Shown here piece after piece: positions 14,615 to 23,853 of a DNA stretch of 64,000 bases (its first letter is position 1; the number at the start of each line of letters is the position of its first letter). The notes beneath the pieces are model-generated. The model had not been told where the DNA came from. It ran no database searches and saw nothing but the letters and a program-made list of their open reading frames with translations. The DNA is from an uncultured Lachnospiraceae bacterium. GTDB lineage: Bacteria > Bacillota > Clostridia > Lachnospirales > Lachnospiraceae. Made by a program: the position numbers and the translations under genes. The DNA lies in assembly GCA_902779395.1 (NCBI GenBank), contig CACZBK010000012.1, positions 1-64,000 of the forward strand. Direction: 5' to 3'.

Positions 14615-17600
14615 ATGAAACGCAGAAAAGTTTTGGCGATGCTCATGACTGCTGTGATGACATTTACATCCATAGCTCCCCAGAATGCTTTACTGGTAAG
14701 AGCAGAGGATGATGTTGTTATCGAAAGCGTCAGTGAGGATGACGCAGAAGTTTCCGAAGATGCAGCGGTATCAGAAGATGCAGCTGTTTCGGCCGATGAA
14801 GCTGATGCGGCTGAGGAGAAAGAGCTTCCCGCAGGTATCAAGGGTATGCCGGAAAGCTATGTGATGAGTGCCGAGGAAAAAACGATCAAGGCAAATGTTG
14901 CATCACACAATGTAGCAGGTGATGTTAAGGCAGCTACAGCAGGAGTTGACTATACTTCAGATGAAGTACTCTTCCTTGCTGATGATGAGGAGTATGCTGA
15001 GCTGGTAGCAGAGGCATATGGTGCTGAACTTAAGAGTTTTGACGGGTATGTTGCCGTTCTTGACCTTTCAAAGAGCGGGCTCAGCGTGGCAGATGCTGTA
15101 GCTATCGGTGCAGATCCTTCATATGATATACCTGCTGTTGAAGCAAACTATATCATAACGGTCGATACCGGTTATGAAGGATGGACTGATGAGGAGATCG
15201 ACGCATATTCACGCTGGAGATACAAAAATACTGAGGATGGCTGGATCGATGAAGTAGGGAAGATGTCCAACCGCGATCCTTATCTTAATCCCAATGATAA
15301 GAATTATCAGTGGTTCCATGAAGTTGTAGGAAGCTACGGCGCATGGGGCGTATACGGCTATGATTTCTCACGCAGCGGTATCAAAGTAGCCGTGATCGAT
15401 ACCGGTGTAAATACGGCTCATGAGGATTTTGTGGGACATATCACTGCAGACGGTAACGACCTTAACGGTCATGGATCAAATGTTGCCGGTATAATCGGCG
15501 CTTCCGCTAACAATGGGAAAGGCGGTGCAGGTATTGCACCCGGTGTGCAGATAATAGGTTATACCTGCGGTACAGACCAATATGGAAGTCTTGATTCTGC
15601 AAAGATCATTTCTTCGATCAAAGCTGCAGCTGATGCAGGGGCTGATATCATAAACATGAGCCTTGGTGGACCGTTCTATAACGCAACTCAGGAAGCTGTA
15701 GTTGATTATGCCTACAGTAAGGAAGTGACTGTAGTAGTTGCGGCAGGTAATGAAGCATCTAACAGTGTATCTTATCCTTCACATTACAAGCATGTCATCA
15801 ATGTAGCTGCGGTACAGCCTGACGGATCACTTACCACCTTCTCGAATTTCGGTGATTCTCTTGTAACAGTAGCAGCACCCGGTGCTGATATGATGTCCTG
15901 TAATGCAGGTGCATCAAACAGCTATGTAAAGATGCAGGGTACTTCACAGGCAGCTCCCGTAGTTGCAGGTGTATGTGCACTTTACATGAGCGTTGTGGGT
16001 CATGTAACTCCCGATGAGATGGCTAAGGTCCTTAAGAACAGCGCTACATCTACTTCAGCAAAGGGCGACGGAGCAGGTATTGTTAATATCGCCAGGATGC
16101 TTAAGGGCGATACCACCGGCCCCGTATTTACTCTTACTGATGCTTCAGGTAAGGAAGCAAAAGTTGAAGGCGGAAAGAGCGGTTCCGTAACAGCTTTTGC
16201 TGATGCTGTCATAAATGTTTCAGCCGGAACCTATAACGGCAATGATGACGGTAACCGTAATACCCAGATATTCTATACTACCGATGGTAAGGCACCTTCC
16301 TTCGATAAGAGCGGACAGGCTAAGGATGATACCCTGCTTTCAACCGACGGAAAGATCCCTCTTTCCTCTTATCCCATATATGCAAATGCATATAACGGTG
16401 GAAAGTATACGATCAAGGCACAGGCAGTTACAGGTATGGGTATTTCCAGTAAGATCACTACCATTACCGTGACCGTTAAACCCGGTGAAGATAAGGGTCT
16501 TAACATAAATGCTCCTGCTTCCCTTGCAGCAGGAACAAGTGCAGATCTGTATGCACGTCTTGCAAGACAGAGCGGGACCGCAACAGGTTATTCGACTGTT
16601 ACCAGCGGTGTTACCTGGTCTATAGAGTCGGGCAGCGATCTTGCATCCATCAATAACAAAGGTACATTAAAGGTAAATAAGAACGCTTCCGGTTCTGTTA
16701 CTGTAAAGGCTTCATATAAGGATATGACAGCTACTGCAAGTATCAGAGTGGGACATGCTCCGGTTAAATCCATCGAGTTAAGCGAAAAGGATGTAAAACT
16801 CAGCTACAATAAGGATTCTGAGGTACTTGGAGCTGTTTACAAAAAGGTGATCACCGTTACCAAGGTTACGGATACAGAGGGTAATGATGTAACAAATGCA
16901 GATTATCTGAGCTTTGGCTACAGCAATTCAAGTTACAGTTCTTTGTCCGTATCAACAGCAAATAACGGAAGAACTATAACTCTTACTGCAAACCGTAATC
17001 CCGGAACCGCAAAGGTAACTGTAATAGCTAATGATGGTTCGGGTGCAAAGGCAGAGATCAATGCAAAGGTTGTAAGACTTGTTGATGACGTATTTGTATA
17101 TGGCCAGAACAATATCGTTCAGGGTGGCAGCGCTTCCTATAAAGCTTATGCTTATCCCAAGGAAGCAGAGAAAAAAGATGTTACCTGGTCGGTTTCACCT
17201 GCGATCGCAGGTATCACAGTAGATGCCCAGGGTAAGGTAAGCGTGGCTTCTTCGGTAGCAGCAGGCACTAACTTTAATGTAGTAGCTACAGCTGCTGACG
17301 GCAGCGGAGTATCCTATGGCCGCCCCGTAAAGGTAGTTGCCGCAAAAGCTAACGGCGTCAAGATAAGCACCGAGGCGACAGATCCTGCATATAAAGTTAA
17401 TGTAAAGAGCGGAAGTATCGCATCGCTTCAGCTGTTTACTGTTAATGCTCCTTCCAGTCCCGTAAATGAGACAGCCATTACCGTTAAGGCTGAAATAGGA
17501 AATGATGCTAATCCGGAGTGGGAGACCAGTAACTACAAGGTAGTAAGCCTTGAATACAGCGGAAATACAGCTTATCTGTATGCTACAGGAAAGGGTACCG

Positions 17601-18388
17601 CAAAGATCACCTGCTATGCTTCCGACGGTTCGGGCAAGAAGGTTACTTTCAAAGTTAAGGTAATAGTTCCTGTATCCGGACTCCAGTTCAGCACAGCTAC
17701 TGTTGGGACATATGCAGATCCTCACGGAGTAGACAACACATATTCATCTGTTGCTATAGGCAAAAAAGCAAAGTCAAAGTTAAGTGTGATCCAGAGTTAT
17801 GGTAAGGCAGATAACAGTAAGGTTAACTGGACTGCTGAGCCTGTATTCCTCGCAGTAAATGCAACTAAGGATTCATATACTTACGCGAAAATGGATGAAG
17901 CTACAAAGGCTAAGGTAAAGAATGATAAGCTTTTCAGCGCTAAGGGTGGTACTGTATCGTTCGGTAAGAATTACGCAAGTAAGATCAAGAACTATGGTAA
18001 GACTGTGGCTGTACTTCTTACTGCAACCACTACAGACGGTACGAACATCTCCATGAGCAGATTGATAGTTCCTTTGAAAACGACTACCAAGCTTGGTTTC
18101 TATACGAAGTCAGGCAGCCTTTCGAAAACTATAAAGCATACCGATAGAGCTGTTGCTGGCAGTCCTATCTCTGCTCAGGTAATATACTATATAGGTAGTG
18201 ATGGCGATATGGACTTTACCGTTACCAGCAGCAATCCTGAGGTTTGTACAGCTTATTACGAGGATAAGCGTAGTGAGATTCCTGGTATACTTTTATCTTA
18301 CGGAAGCAAGAAGGGTAAAGCTGTAATAACCGTTACCGCAAAGGATGGCTCAAATAAGAAATGTAAGATCAAAGTAACGATTAATTAA
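14615..18388 (+). CDS. Secreted S8 subtilisin-like protease with Ig-like domains
   Basis: 1257 aa. A signal peptide (Lys/Arg-rich start, hydrophobic core, likely cut after LLVRA near residue 30) is followed by an acidic Glu/Asp/Ala/Ser linker. A prodomain-like segment spans about 112-190 (DEVLFLADDEEYAELVAEAY ... ANYIITVD). The catalytic domain shows Asp262 (VIDTG), His286 (NGHGS), the oxyanion Asn379 (AAGN) and Ser444 (GTSQAAP), so the enzyme should be active. After about residue 500 comes a chitobiase-C-terminal-like segment (IFYTTDGKAP) and then several bacterial Ig-like repeats (VTWS..., AKVTVIANDGSG, GKGTAKITCYASDGSG). No LPXTG or S-layer anchor is visible at the C-terminus, so it is probably released or bound by its Ig-like part. 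It has its own promoter and a strong terminator. The next gene encodes a lipoprotein resembling its prodomain. Confidence 0.93.
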   Translation: MKRRKVLAMLMTAVMTFTSIAPQNALLVRAEDDVVIESVSEDDAEVSEDAAVSEDAAVSADEADAAEEKELPAGIKGMPESYVMSAEEKTIKANVASHNVAGDVKAATAGVDYTSDEVLFLADDEEYAELVAEAYGAELKSFDGYVAVLDLSKSGLSVADAVAIGADPSYDIPAVEANYIITVDTGYEGWTDEEIDAYSRWRYKNTEDGWIDEVGKMSNRDPYLNPNDKNYQWFHEVVGSYGAWGVYGYDFSRSGIKVAVIDTGVNTAHEDFVGHITADGNDLNGHGSNVAGIIGASANNGKGGAGIAPGVQIIGYTCGTDQYGSLDSAKIISSIKAAADAGADIINMSLGGPFYNATQEAVVDYAYSKEVTVVVAAGNEASNSVSYPSHYKHVINVAAVQPDGSLTTFSNFGDSLVTVAAPGADMMSCNAGASNSYVKMQGTSQAAPVVAGVCALYMSVVGHVTPDEMAKVLKNSATSTSAKGDGAGIVNIARMLKGDTTGPVFTLTDASGKEAKVEGGKSGSVTAFADAVINVSAGTYNGNDDGNRNTQIFYTTDGKAPSFDKSGQAKDDTLLSTDGKIPLSSYPIYANAYNGGKYTIKAQAVTGMGISSKITTITVTVKPGEDKGLNINAPASLAAGTSADLYARLARQSGTATGYSTVTSGVTWSIESGSDLASINNKGTLKVNKNASGSVTVKASYKDMTATASIRVGHAPVKSIELSEKDVKLSYNKDSEVLGAVYKKVITVTKVTDTEGNDVTNADYLSFGYSNSSYSSLSVSTANNGRTITLTANRNPGTAKVTVIANDGSGAKAEINAKVVRLVDDVFVYGQNNIVQGGSASYKAYAYPKEAEKKDVTWSVSPAIAGITVDAQGKVSVASSVAAGTNFNVVATAADGSGVSYGRPVKVVAAKANGVKISTEATDPAYKVNVKSGSIASLQLFTVNAPSSPVNETAITVKAEIGNDANPEWETSNYKVVSLEYSGNTAYLYATGKGTAKITCYASDGSGKKVTFKVKVIVPVSGLQFSTATVGTYADPHGVDNTYSSVAIGKKAKSKLSVIQSYGKADNSKVNWTAEPVFLAVNATKDSYTYAKMDEATKAKVKNDKLFSAKGGTVSFGKNYASKIKNYGKTVAVLLTATTTDGTNISMSRLIVPLKTTTKLGFYTKSGSLSKTIKHTDRAVAGSPISAQVIYYIGSDGDMDFTVTSSNPEVCTAYYEDKRSEIPGILLSYGSKKGKAVITVTAKDGSNKKCKIKVTIN

Positions 18389-18415
18389 TCTGTATATTTA
18401 TTCAGATGTGATCTC

Positions 18416-18445
18416 AAGCCGGTGGCGTCAGCCACCGGTTTTTTT
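18416..18445 (+). terminator. Strong Rho-independent terminator of the subtilisin gene
   Basis: Perfect stem CCGGTGGC (18419-18426) / GCCACCGG (18431-18438), loop GTCA, extended outward by G-T and A-T pairs, then a run of seven T. Confidence 0.95.
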
Positions 18446-18460
18446 ACAGGACACATACGG

Positions 18461-18489
18461 TTGAATTTACTTTCGGATTGGTATATCAT
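18461..18489 (+). promoter_or_regulatory. Promoter of the prodomain-like lipoprotein
   Basis: TTGAAT (18461-18466), 17 nt spacer, TATCAT (18484-18489), 46 nt before the ATG. It lies directly after the protease terminator, so the lipoprotein can be expressed independently of the protease. Confidence 0.5.
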
Positions 18490-18535
18490 TTACTGCAAAG
18501 GAAGGTTTTTTGACCGGAGCTTTGGGAGGAAGATC

Positions 18536-19090
18536 ATGAAAAAAAGAATGATCGCCGGGGCAGCCATACTGACTATGGCTCTGCTTACGGCTTGTACGGG
18601 AGATAAAAAAGATGAAGATGCTGCGGCTGTTTCGGATACCGTCCGGGTTGATATCAATAACGGAACAGGTTCGGAAGAAGGCGGCAGCGTAGGCAGAGAC
18701 TCCGAAAAGGACGGAGATGTTTCTGCTGATAAAGAAAACGAAGAAAAAGAAGGGGGAAGTGCCGTGGTCGGAACGATAAAGCCGGTGGAGCAGGCAGATC
18801 CGGTGGGTATAAAGCCGGATGCAGCCGGTGTTGTGAGCGGAGAGGAACTTCTTTGTCTCGCTGCTGATGAGAAAGAAGCGCAGGCAATTGCGGATCAGTA
18901 TGGCATTAAACTGGTGAATTTCAATAACGGTGTGGCCACCTTTACTACGGATGAGGATGTTCAGGCTGTTATACAGAGAGGTATAGATAACGGCTATCCG
19001 CTGCTTGACCGTAATGATGTCATTTATCTTACCGATCCTGTGGCAAAGCCGGTACTGGATGATACATTTACGAATATGATCGGTGATTAG
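18536..19090 (+). CDS. Lipoprotein with stand-alone subtilisin-prodomain-like domain
   Basis: The start is ATG 18536 with GGGAGGA in front; a longer open frame from 18422 would place 38 non-signal residues before the signal peptide. The product (184 aa) has a type II signal peptide with lipobox LLTAC, then a long acidic, Gly/Ser-rich linker, then a C-terminal domain (about 100-184). That domain (SGEELLCLAADEKEAQAIAD...LVNFNNGVATF...DVIYLTD) lines up by eye with residues 112-190 of the subtilisin just upstream (SDEVLFLADDEEYAELVAEA...LKSFDGYVAVL...NYIITVD). Known: subtilisin propeptides (I9) fold and inhibit their protease. Inference: this is a membrane-tethered inhibitor or folding helper for the neighbouring protease, acting on the outer face of the membrane. 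Experimental function is unknown. Confidence 0.8.
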   Translation: MKKRMIAGAAILTMALLTACTGDKKDEDAAAVSDTVRVDINNGTGSEEGGSVGRDSEKDGDVSADKENEEKEGGSAVVGTIKPVEQADPVGIKPDAAGVVSGEELLCLAADEKEAQAIADQYGIKLVNFNNGVATFTTDEDVQAVIQRGIDNGYPLLDRNDVIYLTDPVAKPVLDDTFTNMIGD

Positions 19091-19112
19091 CGGCCGGCTG
19101 TAACAGTTCTTA

Positions 19113-19141
19113 TTGATAATTCGGGACAATTCTGATACAAT
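19113..19141 (+). promoter_or_regulatory. Promoter of uvrA
   Basis: TTGATA (19113-19118), 17 nt spacer, TACAAT (19136-19141) with an extended TG at 19133-19134. AGAGGT precedes the ATG. No LexA-type box is recognised here. Confidence 0.7.
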
Positions 19142-19178
19142 CTCTTTCGTTGCCCTTTGGAATGAGAGAGGTTAAAAG

Positions 19179-22040
19179 ATGTCTTCGACAGGTAAAAAAA
19201 TAAAGATGCTGCCGGCATCGGAATGCATACGTATAACCGGTGCGAGGGAGCATAATCTTAAGGGAGTGGATCTGACCATTCCGCGTAATAAGTTTGTTGT
19301 CTTCACCGGGCTTTCCGGTTCCGGAAAGTCTTCGCTGGCATTTGATACTATATATGCAGAAGGACAGAGGCGCTATATGGAGAGCCTTTCTTCTTATGCA
19401 CGACAGTTCCTGGGGCAGATGGAAAAGCCGGATGTTGAGAAGATCGAGGGTTTGAGTCCCGCAATCAGCATCGACCAGAAATCGACCAATAAGAATCCAC
19501 GTTCCACCGTAGGTACGGTGACGGAGATATATGATTATTTCCGTCTGCTGTATGCAAGGGCAGGCATACCTCACTGTCCGGAATGCGGCAGGGAGATAAA
19601 GCGCCAGAGCGTTGATCAGATGTGCGACCAGGTCATGGAGCTCCCCGAAGGGACAAAGATACAGCTGCTGGCCCCTGTGGTACGCGGGAAGAAGGGCCGT
19701 CACGAAAAGGTTTTGGAGCGCATGAAAAAAAGCGGTTATGTCCGTGCGCTTGTTGACGGAAATATGTATGAACTTTCCGAGGATATCACCCTTGATAAGA
19801 ACATAAAGCATACCATAGAAGTGGTGGTGGACCGTCTGGTAGTAAAACCCGGGATAGAACGCCGGCTTACGGATTCCATAGAGAATGTGCTGCAGCTTAC
19901 AGATGGGCTTCTGGTAGTAGAGCTGGCAGGAACTGATGAGCGTCTTAATTTCAGCCAGAGCTTCTCCTGTCCTGATTGCGGTATAAGCATAGATGAGATA
20001 GAACCCAGGAGCTTTTCTTTTAATAATCCCTTTGGAGCCTGTCCGGCATGTGCGGGGCTGGGTATAAAGATGGAGTTTACCGAAGGTTCGATGATCCCCG
20101 ACCCCACGAGGTCGATAAATGACGGATGTATCCAGGTCATTGGCTGGCAGAGCGCTTCATCGGAAGGAAGCTTTTCAAATGCCCTTCTGCAGGCACTTGT
20201 AAAGAAGTTTAAATTCAGTCTGGATACGCCCTGGGCGGATCTGGATGATAAGATAAAGGACATACTCATAAACGGTACTGATATCGAAGTGGATGTGCAT
20301 TATCAGGGACAGCGCGGTTACGGCGTGTATCCCATAGCTTTTGAGGGACTCATACGTAACGTGGAGCGCCGCTATCGTGAGACGGGATCCGAGATGAGCA
20401 AGGCAGAGTATGAGAAGTATATGTCCATCACACCCTGTACCGAATGTAACGGCATGCGTCTTAAAAAGGAATCCCTGGCTGTTACTCTTTCCGGTAAGAA
20501 TATCTATGAGATAACATCAATATCCATAGGTGCGCTTAAGGACTTCCTTGACGGTATGGAACTGACAAAACAGCAGCATCTGATAGCTGATCAGGTTATA
20601 CGTGAGATAAAGGCGAGAGTGGGCTTTCTGGTGGAAGTGGGGCTTGATTACCTTACGCTGGCCCGTGCCACCGCTACTCTTTCCGGAGGTGAATCCCAGC
20701 GTATACGTCTGGCTACACAGATAGGTTCCGGGCTGGTGGGCGTATGCTATATCCTGGATGAGCCCTCGATAGGTCTGCATCAGAGGGACAATGATAAGCT
20801 GCTGGGAGCGCTGCGGGGTCTTCAGAGCCTGGGCAATACACTGATCGTCGTGGAGCATGATGAGGATACCATGCGTGAGGCTGATTTTATCGTGGATGTA
20901 GGTCCCCTTGCCGGGGAGCACGGCGGTGAGATAGTTGCTACAGGTACCGTGGAGGATATCATAAAAGAGAAGCGCTCCATTACCGGGCAGTATTTAAGCG
21001 GTAAGAAAAAGATCGCTGTACCGGATGTCCGCAGGAAGCCTTCGGGCTGGCTTAAGATACAGGGGGCTTCAGAGAACAATCTTAAAAATATTGATGTTGA
21101 TATTCCGTTAGGGATATTTACCTGTGTTACCGGTGTATCGGGATCCGGAAAATCCTCGCTGATAAACGAAGTCTTATACAAAGTGCTTGCAAGGAAATTA
21201 AACCGTGCCTATACCGTGCCCGGAAAGCATAAGAAGATAAGCGGCCTGCAGGCGCTGGATAAGGTCATAGCAATTGACCAGTCACCCATAGGACGCACGC
21301 CCCGTTCCAATCCTGCGACATATACGGGTGTGTTTGATCTTATCAGGGATCTGTTCGCATCCACCCAGGATGCAAAGGCAAAGGGCTATAAGAAGGGGAG
21401 ATTCTCCTTTAACGTAAAGGGCGGACGCTGCGAAGCCTGCAGTGGCGACGGTATCGTAAAGATAGAGATGCACTTTCTGCCCGATGTATATGTACCCTGC
21501 GAGGTCTGCGGCGGAAAGCGCTACAACCGCGAGACCCTTGACGTGCTGTATAAGGGAAAGAGCATATCTGAAGTACTGGATATGACTGTGGAGGAGGCAC
21601 TGGGATTCTTTGCGCCTGTAAAGGCCATAAGCACCAAGATACAGACACTTTATGATGTGGGACTGGGCTATATCAGGCTTGGACAGCCTTCCACACAGCT
21701 TTCCGGCGGTGAAGCCCAGCGTATCAAGCTTGCAACGGAATTATCGCGCCGCTCCACCGGAAAGACCATATATATACTGGATGAGCCTACTACCGGCCTG
21801 CATTTTGAGGATGTCAACAAACTGATAAGCATTTTGCAGAAGCTTACCGACGGCGGCAATTCCGTAGTGGTGATAGAGCATAACCTTGACGTGATAAAGA
21901 ATGCAGATTATATAATAGACATGGGGCCTGAGGGCGGTGACGGAGGCGGCACCGTGATAGCGACCGGTACACCGGAAGAGGTGGCAGAACAAAAACAGTC
22001 CTATACGGGACAGTTTATAAAGAGGATGCTTGGAACGTGA
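19179..22040 (+). CDS. uvrA: Excinuclease ABC subunit A
   Basis: UvrA (953 aa) is the damage-recognition ATPase of nucleotide excision repair; a dimer loads UvrB at lesions in the cytoplasm. Both ATP sites are complete: Walker [10 protein letters not shown] at 44-52 and GVSGSGKSS from 652, with LSGGE signatures in both halves. Cys pairs of the zinc modules are visible (CPECG near 130, CPDCG/CPACAG near 270-290, CEAC/CEVC near 750-775). Length is normal for the family. It is a single-gene unit between its own promoter and a terminator. uvrB is not in the window. Confidence 0.98.
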   Translation: MSSTGKKIKMLPASECIRITGAREHNLKGVDLTIPRNKFVVFTGLSGSGKSSLAFDTIYAEGQRRYMESLSSYARQFLGQMEKPDVEKIEGLSPAISIDQKSTNKNPRSTVGTVTEIYDYFRLLYARAGIPHCPECGREIKRQSVDQMCDQVMELPEGTKIQLLAPVVRGKKGRHEKVLERMKKSGYVRALVDGNMYELSEDITLDKNIKHTIEVVVDRLVVKPGIERRLTDSIENVLQLTDGLLVVELAGTDERLNFSQSFSCPDCGISIDEIEPRSFSFNNPFGACPACAGLGIKMEFTEGSMIPDPTRSINDGCIQVIGWQSASSEGSFSNALLQALVKKFKFSLDTPWADLDDKIKDILINGTDIEVDVHYQGQRGYGVYPIAFEGLIRNVERRYRETGSEMSKAEYEKYMSITPCTECNGMRLKKESLAVTLSGKNIYEITSISIGALKDFLDGMELTKQQHLIADQVIREIKARVGFLVEVGLDYLTLARATATLSGGESQRIRLATQIGSGLVGVCYILDEPSIGLHQRDNDKLLGALRGLQSLGNTLIVVEHDEDTMREADFIVDVGPLAGEHGGEIVATGTVEDIIKEKRSITGQYLSGKKKIAVPDVRRKPSGWLKIQGASENNLKNIDVDIPLGIFTCVTGVSGSGKSSLINEVLYKVLARKLNRAYTVPGKHKKISGLQALDKVIAIDQSPIGRTPRSNPATYTGVFDLIRDLFASTQDAKAKGYKKGRFSFNVKGGRCEACSGDGIVKIEMHFLPDVYVPCEVCGGKRYNRETLDVLYKGKSISEVLDMTVEEALGFFAPVKAISTKIQTLYDVGLGYIRLGQPSTQLSGGEAQRIKLATELSRRSTGKTIYILDEPTTGLHFEDVNKLISILQKLTDGGNSVVVIEHNLDVIKNADYIIDMGPEGGDGGGTVIATGTPEEVAEQKQSYTGQFIKRMLGT

Positions 22041-22046
22041 GACTGA

Positions 22047-22076
22047 ACGCCTGGGGGATTCTCCGGGTGTTTTTTA
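22047..22076 (+). terminator. Terminator after uvrA
   Basis: About eight paired bases (ACGCCTGG against CCGGGTGT, with wobble pairs), short loop, then a run of six T. It lies 7 nt after the uvrA stop. Confidence 0.75.
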
Positions 22077-22090
22077 TATAGCAGCCTTTC

Positions 22091-22119
22091 TTGACCGCAT
22101 AAGAGCAGGGGATTATAAT
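22091..22119 (+). promoter_or_regulatory. Promoter of pepF
   Basis: TTGACC (22091-22096), 17 nt spacer, TATAAT (22114-22119). It may serve pepF and, by readthrough, the opp genes, since no clear promoter lies between pepF and oppA. Confidence 0.8.
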
Positions 22120-22148
22120 GGTGTGTATGAATACGGAGGATCGTGAAA

Positions 22149-23819
22149 ATGAAATTTTCTGAAATGACATATGAAAGACCGGACGGGGAAGCTCTGGTCA
22201 AAGAGCTTTCCGGACTGACCGGGAGGATCAAGGAAGCTAAAAGCGGCGAAGAGCAGTTTGCCATACATAAAGAGTATTATAAGCTTTTCGGGCATTTCAT
22301 GACAGCCCAGGCGCTGGTTGAAATACGCCATTCCGCAGACAGTACGGATGAATTCTATGAGAAGGAAAATGATTTCTTTGACGGATTCATGCCCGTCTTT
22401 AAGAATACGGTGAACGAGTACAGTAAAGCCCTCTATGATTCGCCCTACAGAGCATATCTTGAGGAGAAGATAGGCAGTGTGGCATTTAAGAATACCGAAC
22501 TGTCTTTAAAGGCTTACAGCGAAGAGATAACGGAGCTTATGAAGGAAGAGAATGCCTTAAGCAGCCGTTACAACAAGCTGATAGCCGGTGCAAAGATCGA
22601 ATTTGAAGGAGAAGTCTATAACATAAGCCTTCTGCGCCCGCACCTTACTCATAAGGACAGGGATCACAGAAAGAAAGCCTGGAAGGCGCTTTCTGATTAT
22701 TTTCTTTCTGTGACTGACGAGATAGATGAGATCTTTGACAAGCTGGTCAAAAACCGTACCGCCCAGGCTAAAACCATGGGCTATAAGGATTATGTGGAGC
22801 TGGGCTATTACCGTATGCAGCGTAACAGCTACGACCGCGATATGGTGGAGAATTTCCGCCGGCAGGTAAAGGCTGAGTTCGTTCCGTTCATACAGCGTCT
22901 GGAAGAAAAGAGAAGACAGCGTCTTGGGCTGGATGAGCTTAAGTATTATGATAATGAGGTATTCTTTACTGAAGGAAATCCCGAGCCGGTCGGCACCCCT
23001 GAAGAAATACTGAAAAAAGGACAGGAAATGTACAGGGAACTTTCTGCCGAGACAGGTGAATTCTATGATTTTATGCTCGATAACGAGCTCTTTGACGTGT
23101 TTGGGCGAAAGAATAAGAGAGCCGGCGGTTATATGACATATCTGCCCGATCACAAAGCCCCTTATATCTTTGCTAACTTTAACGGCACCAGTTCGGATGT
23201 GGATGTGATCACCCACGAGTGCGGACATGCATTCCAGGGCTATATCACCAGAAATGATGAGATACTTGAGCATAACGACCTTACCATGGAGACAGCGGAG
23301 ATCCATTCCATGAGCATGGAGTATTTCACATATCAATGGATGGGTAAATTCTTCGGAGAGCGCAGCGATGATTATCTGACGATGCATCTGGAGGATTCGG
23401 CTGAGTTTCTGCCCTACGGCTGTATGGTGGATGAGTTCCAGCATATCGTGTATTCCAGACCGGATATGACACCGAAGGAGCGCAAGGGTGTGTGGAAGGA
23501 GCTGGAGAAAGAATACAGGCCCTGGCTGGATTATGACAATGATCCCTTCTTTGGCGCCGGCGGATGGTGGCAGAAGCAGCTGCATATCTTCGGCCTGCCT
23601 TTCTATTATATCGACTATGTTCTTGCTTCCGTATGTGCTATGCAGTTTAAAGTGGCTATGGATAAGGATTACAATGATGCCTGGGAGAGATATCTTAAGC
23701 TGTGTAAGCTTTCCGTCAGGGATTTCTATGTACCGGAGCTTAAGGCTGTCGGGCTGGATTCTCCCTTCGAGGACGGCTGCATAAAGCACATCGTGGATGA
23801 GATGGAGAAGAAGATCTGA
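22149..23819 (+). CDS. pepF: M3-family oligoendopeptidase F
   Basis: A zinc metallopeptidase of the M3B (PepF) type, 556 aa, which cuts short peptides in the cytoplasm. The zinc site HECGH is at 356-360, and the helper Glu lies in TAEIHSMSMEYF about 25 residues later. ATG 22149 is preferred to GTG 22143, because GGAGG (22135-22139) lies 9 nt before the ATG but only 3 nt before the GTG. It is directly followed by an oligopeptide importer, so it probably degrades imported peptides. A small GATCC/GGATC hairpin at 23818-23830 lies between it and oppA, without a T-run. Confidence 0.95.
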   Translation: MKFSEMTYERPDGEALVKELSGLTGRIKEAKSGEEQFAIHKEYYKLFGHFMTAQALVEIRHSADSTDEFYEKENDFFDGFMPVFKNTVNEYSKALYDSPYRAYLEEKIGSVAFKNTELSLKAYSEEITELMKEENALSSRYNKLIAGAKIEFEGEVYNISLLRPHLTHKDRDHRKKAWKALSDYFLSVTDEIDEIFDKLVKNRTAQAKTMGYKDYVELGYYRMQRNSYDRDMVENFRRQVKAEFVPFIQRLEEKRRQRLGLDELKYYDNEVFFTEGNPEPVGTPEEILKKGQEMYRELSAETGEFYDFMLDNELFDVFGRKNKRAGGYMTYLPDHKAPYIFANFNGTSSDVDVITHECGHAFQGYITRNDEILEHNDLTMETAEIHSMSMEYFTYQWMGKFFGERSDDYLTMHLEDSAEFLPYGCMVDEFQHIVYSRPDMTPKERKGVWKELEKEYRPWLDYDNDPFFGAGGWWQKQLHIFGLPFYYIDYVLASVCAMQFKVAMDKDYNDAWERYLKLCKLSVRDFYVPELKAVGLDSPFEDGCIKHIVDEMEKKI

Positions 23820-23853
23820 TCCGAAGGATCTTTAATATAAAAGGAGGTAAATT

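Noticed and set aside
18422-18535. N-terminal extension of the lipoprotein
   Set aside because: It would put 38 residues before the signal peptide and lies within the terminator/promoter region.
18467-19129. 220-codon minus-strand open frame across the lipoprotein
   Set aside because: No family text, and the + strand has a clear lipobox, SD and promoter.
22143-22148. GTG start of pepF
   Set aside because: GGAGG is only 3 nt away, whereas ATG 22149 has a 9-nt spacing.
22557-23789. 410-codon open frame on the minus strand across pepF
   Set aside because: It is antisense to a clear M3 peptidase and has no recognisable domain or SD; a shadow of codon bias.
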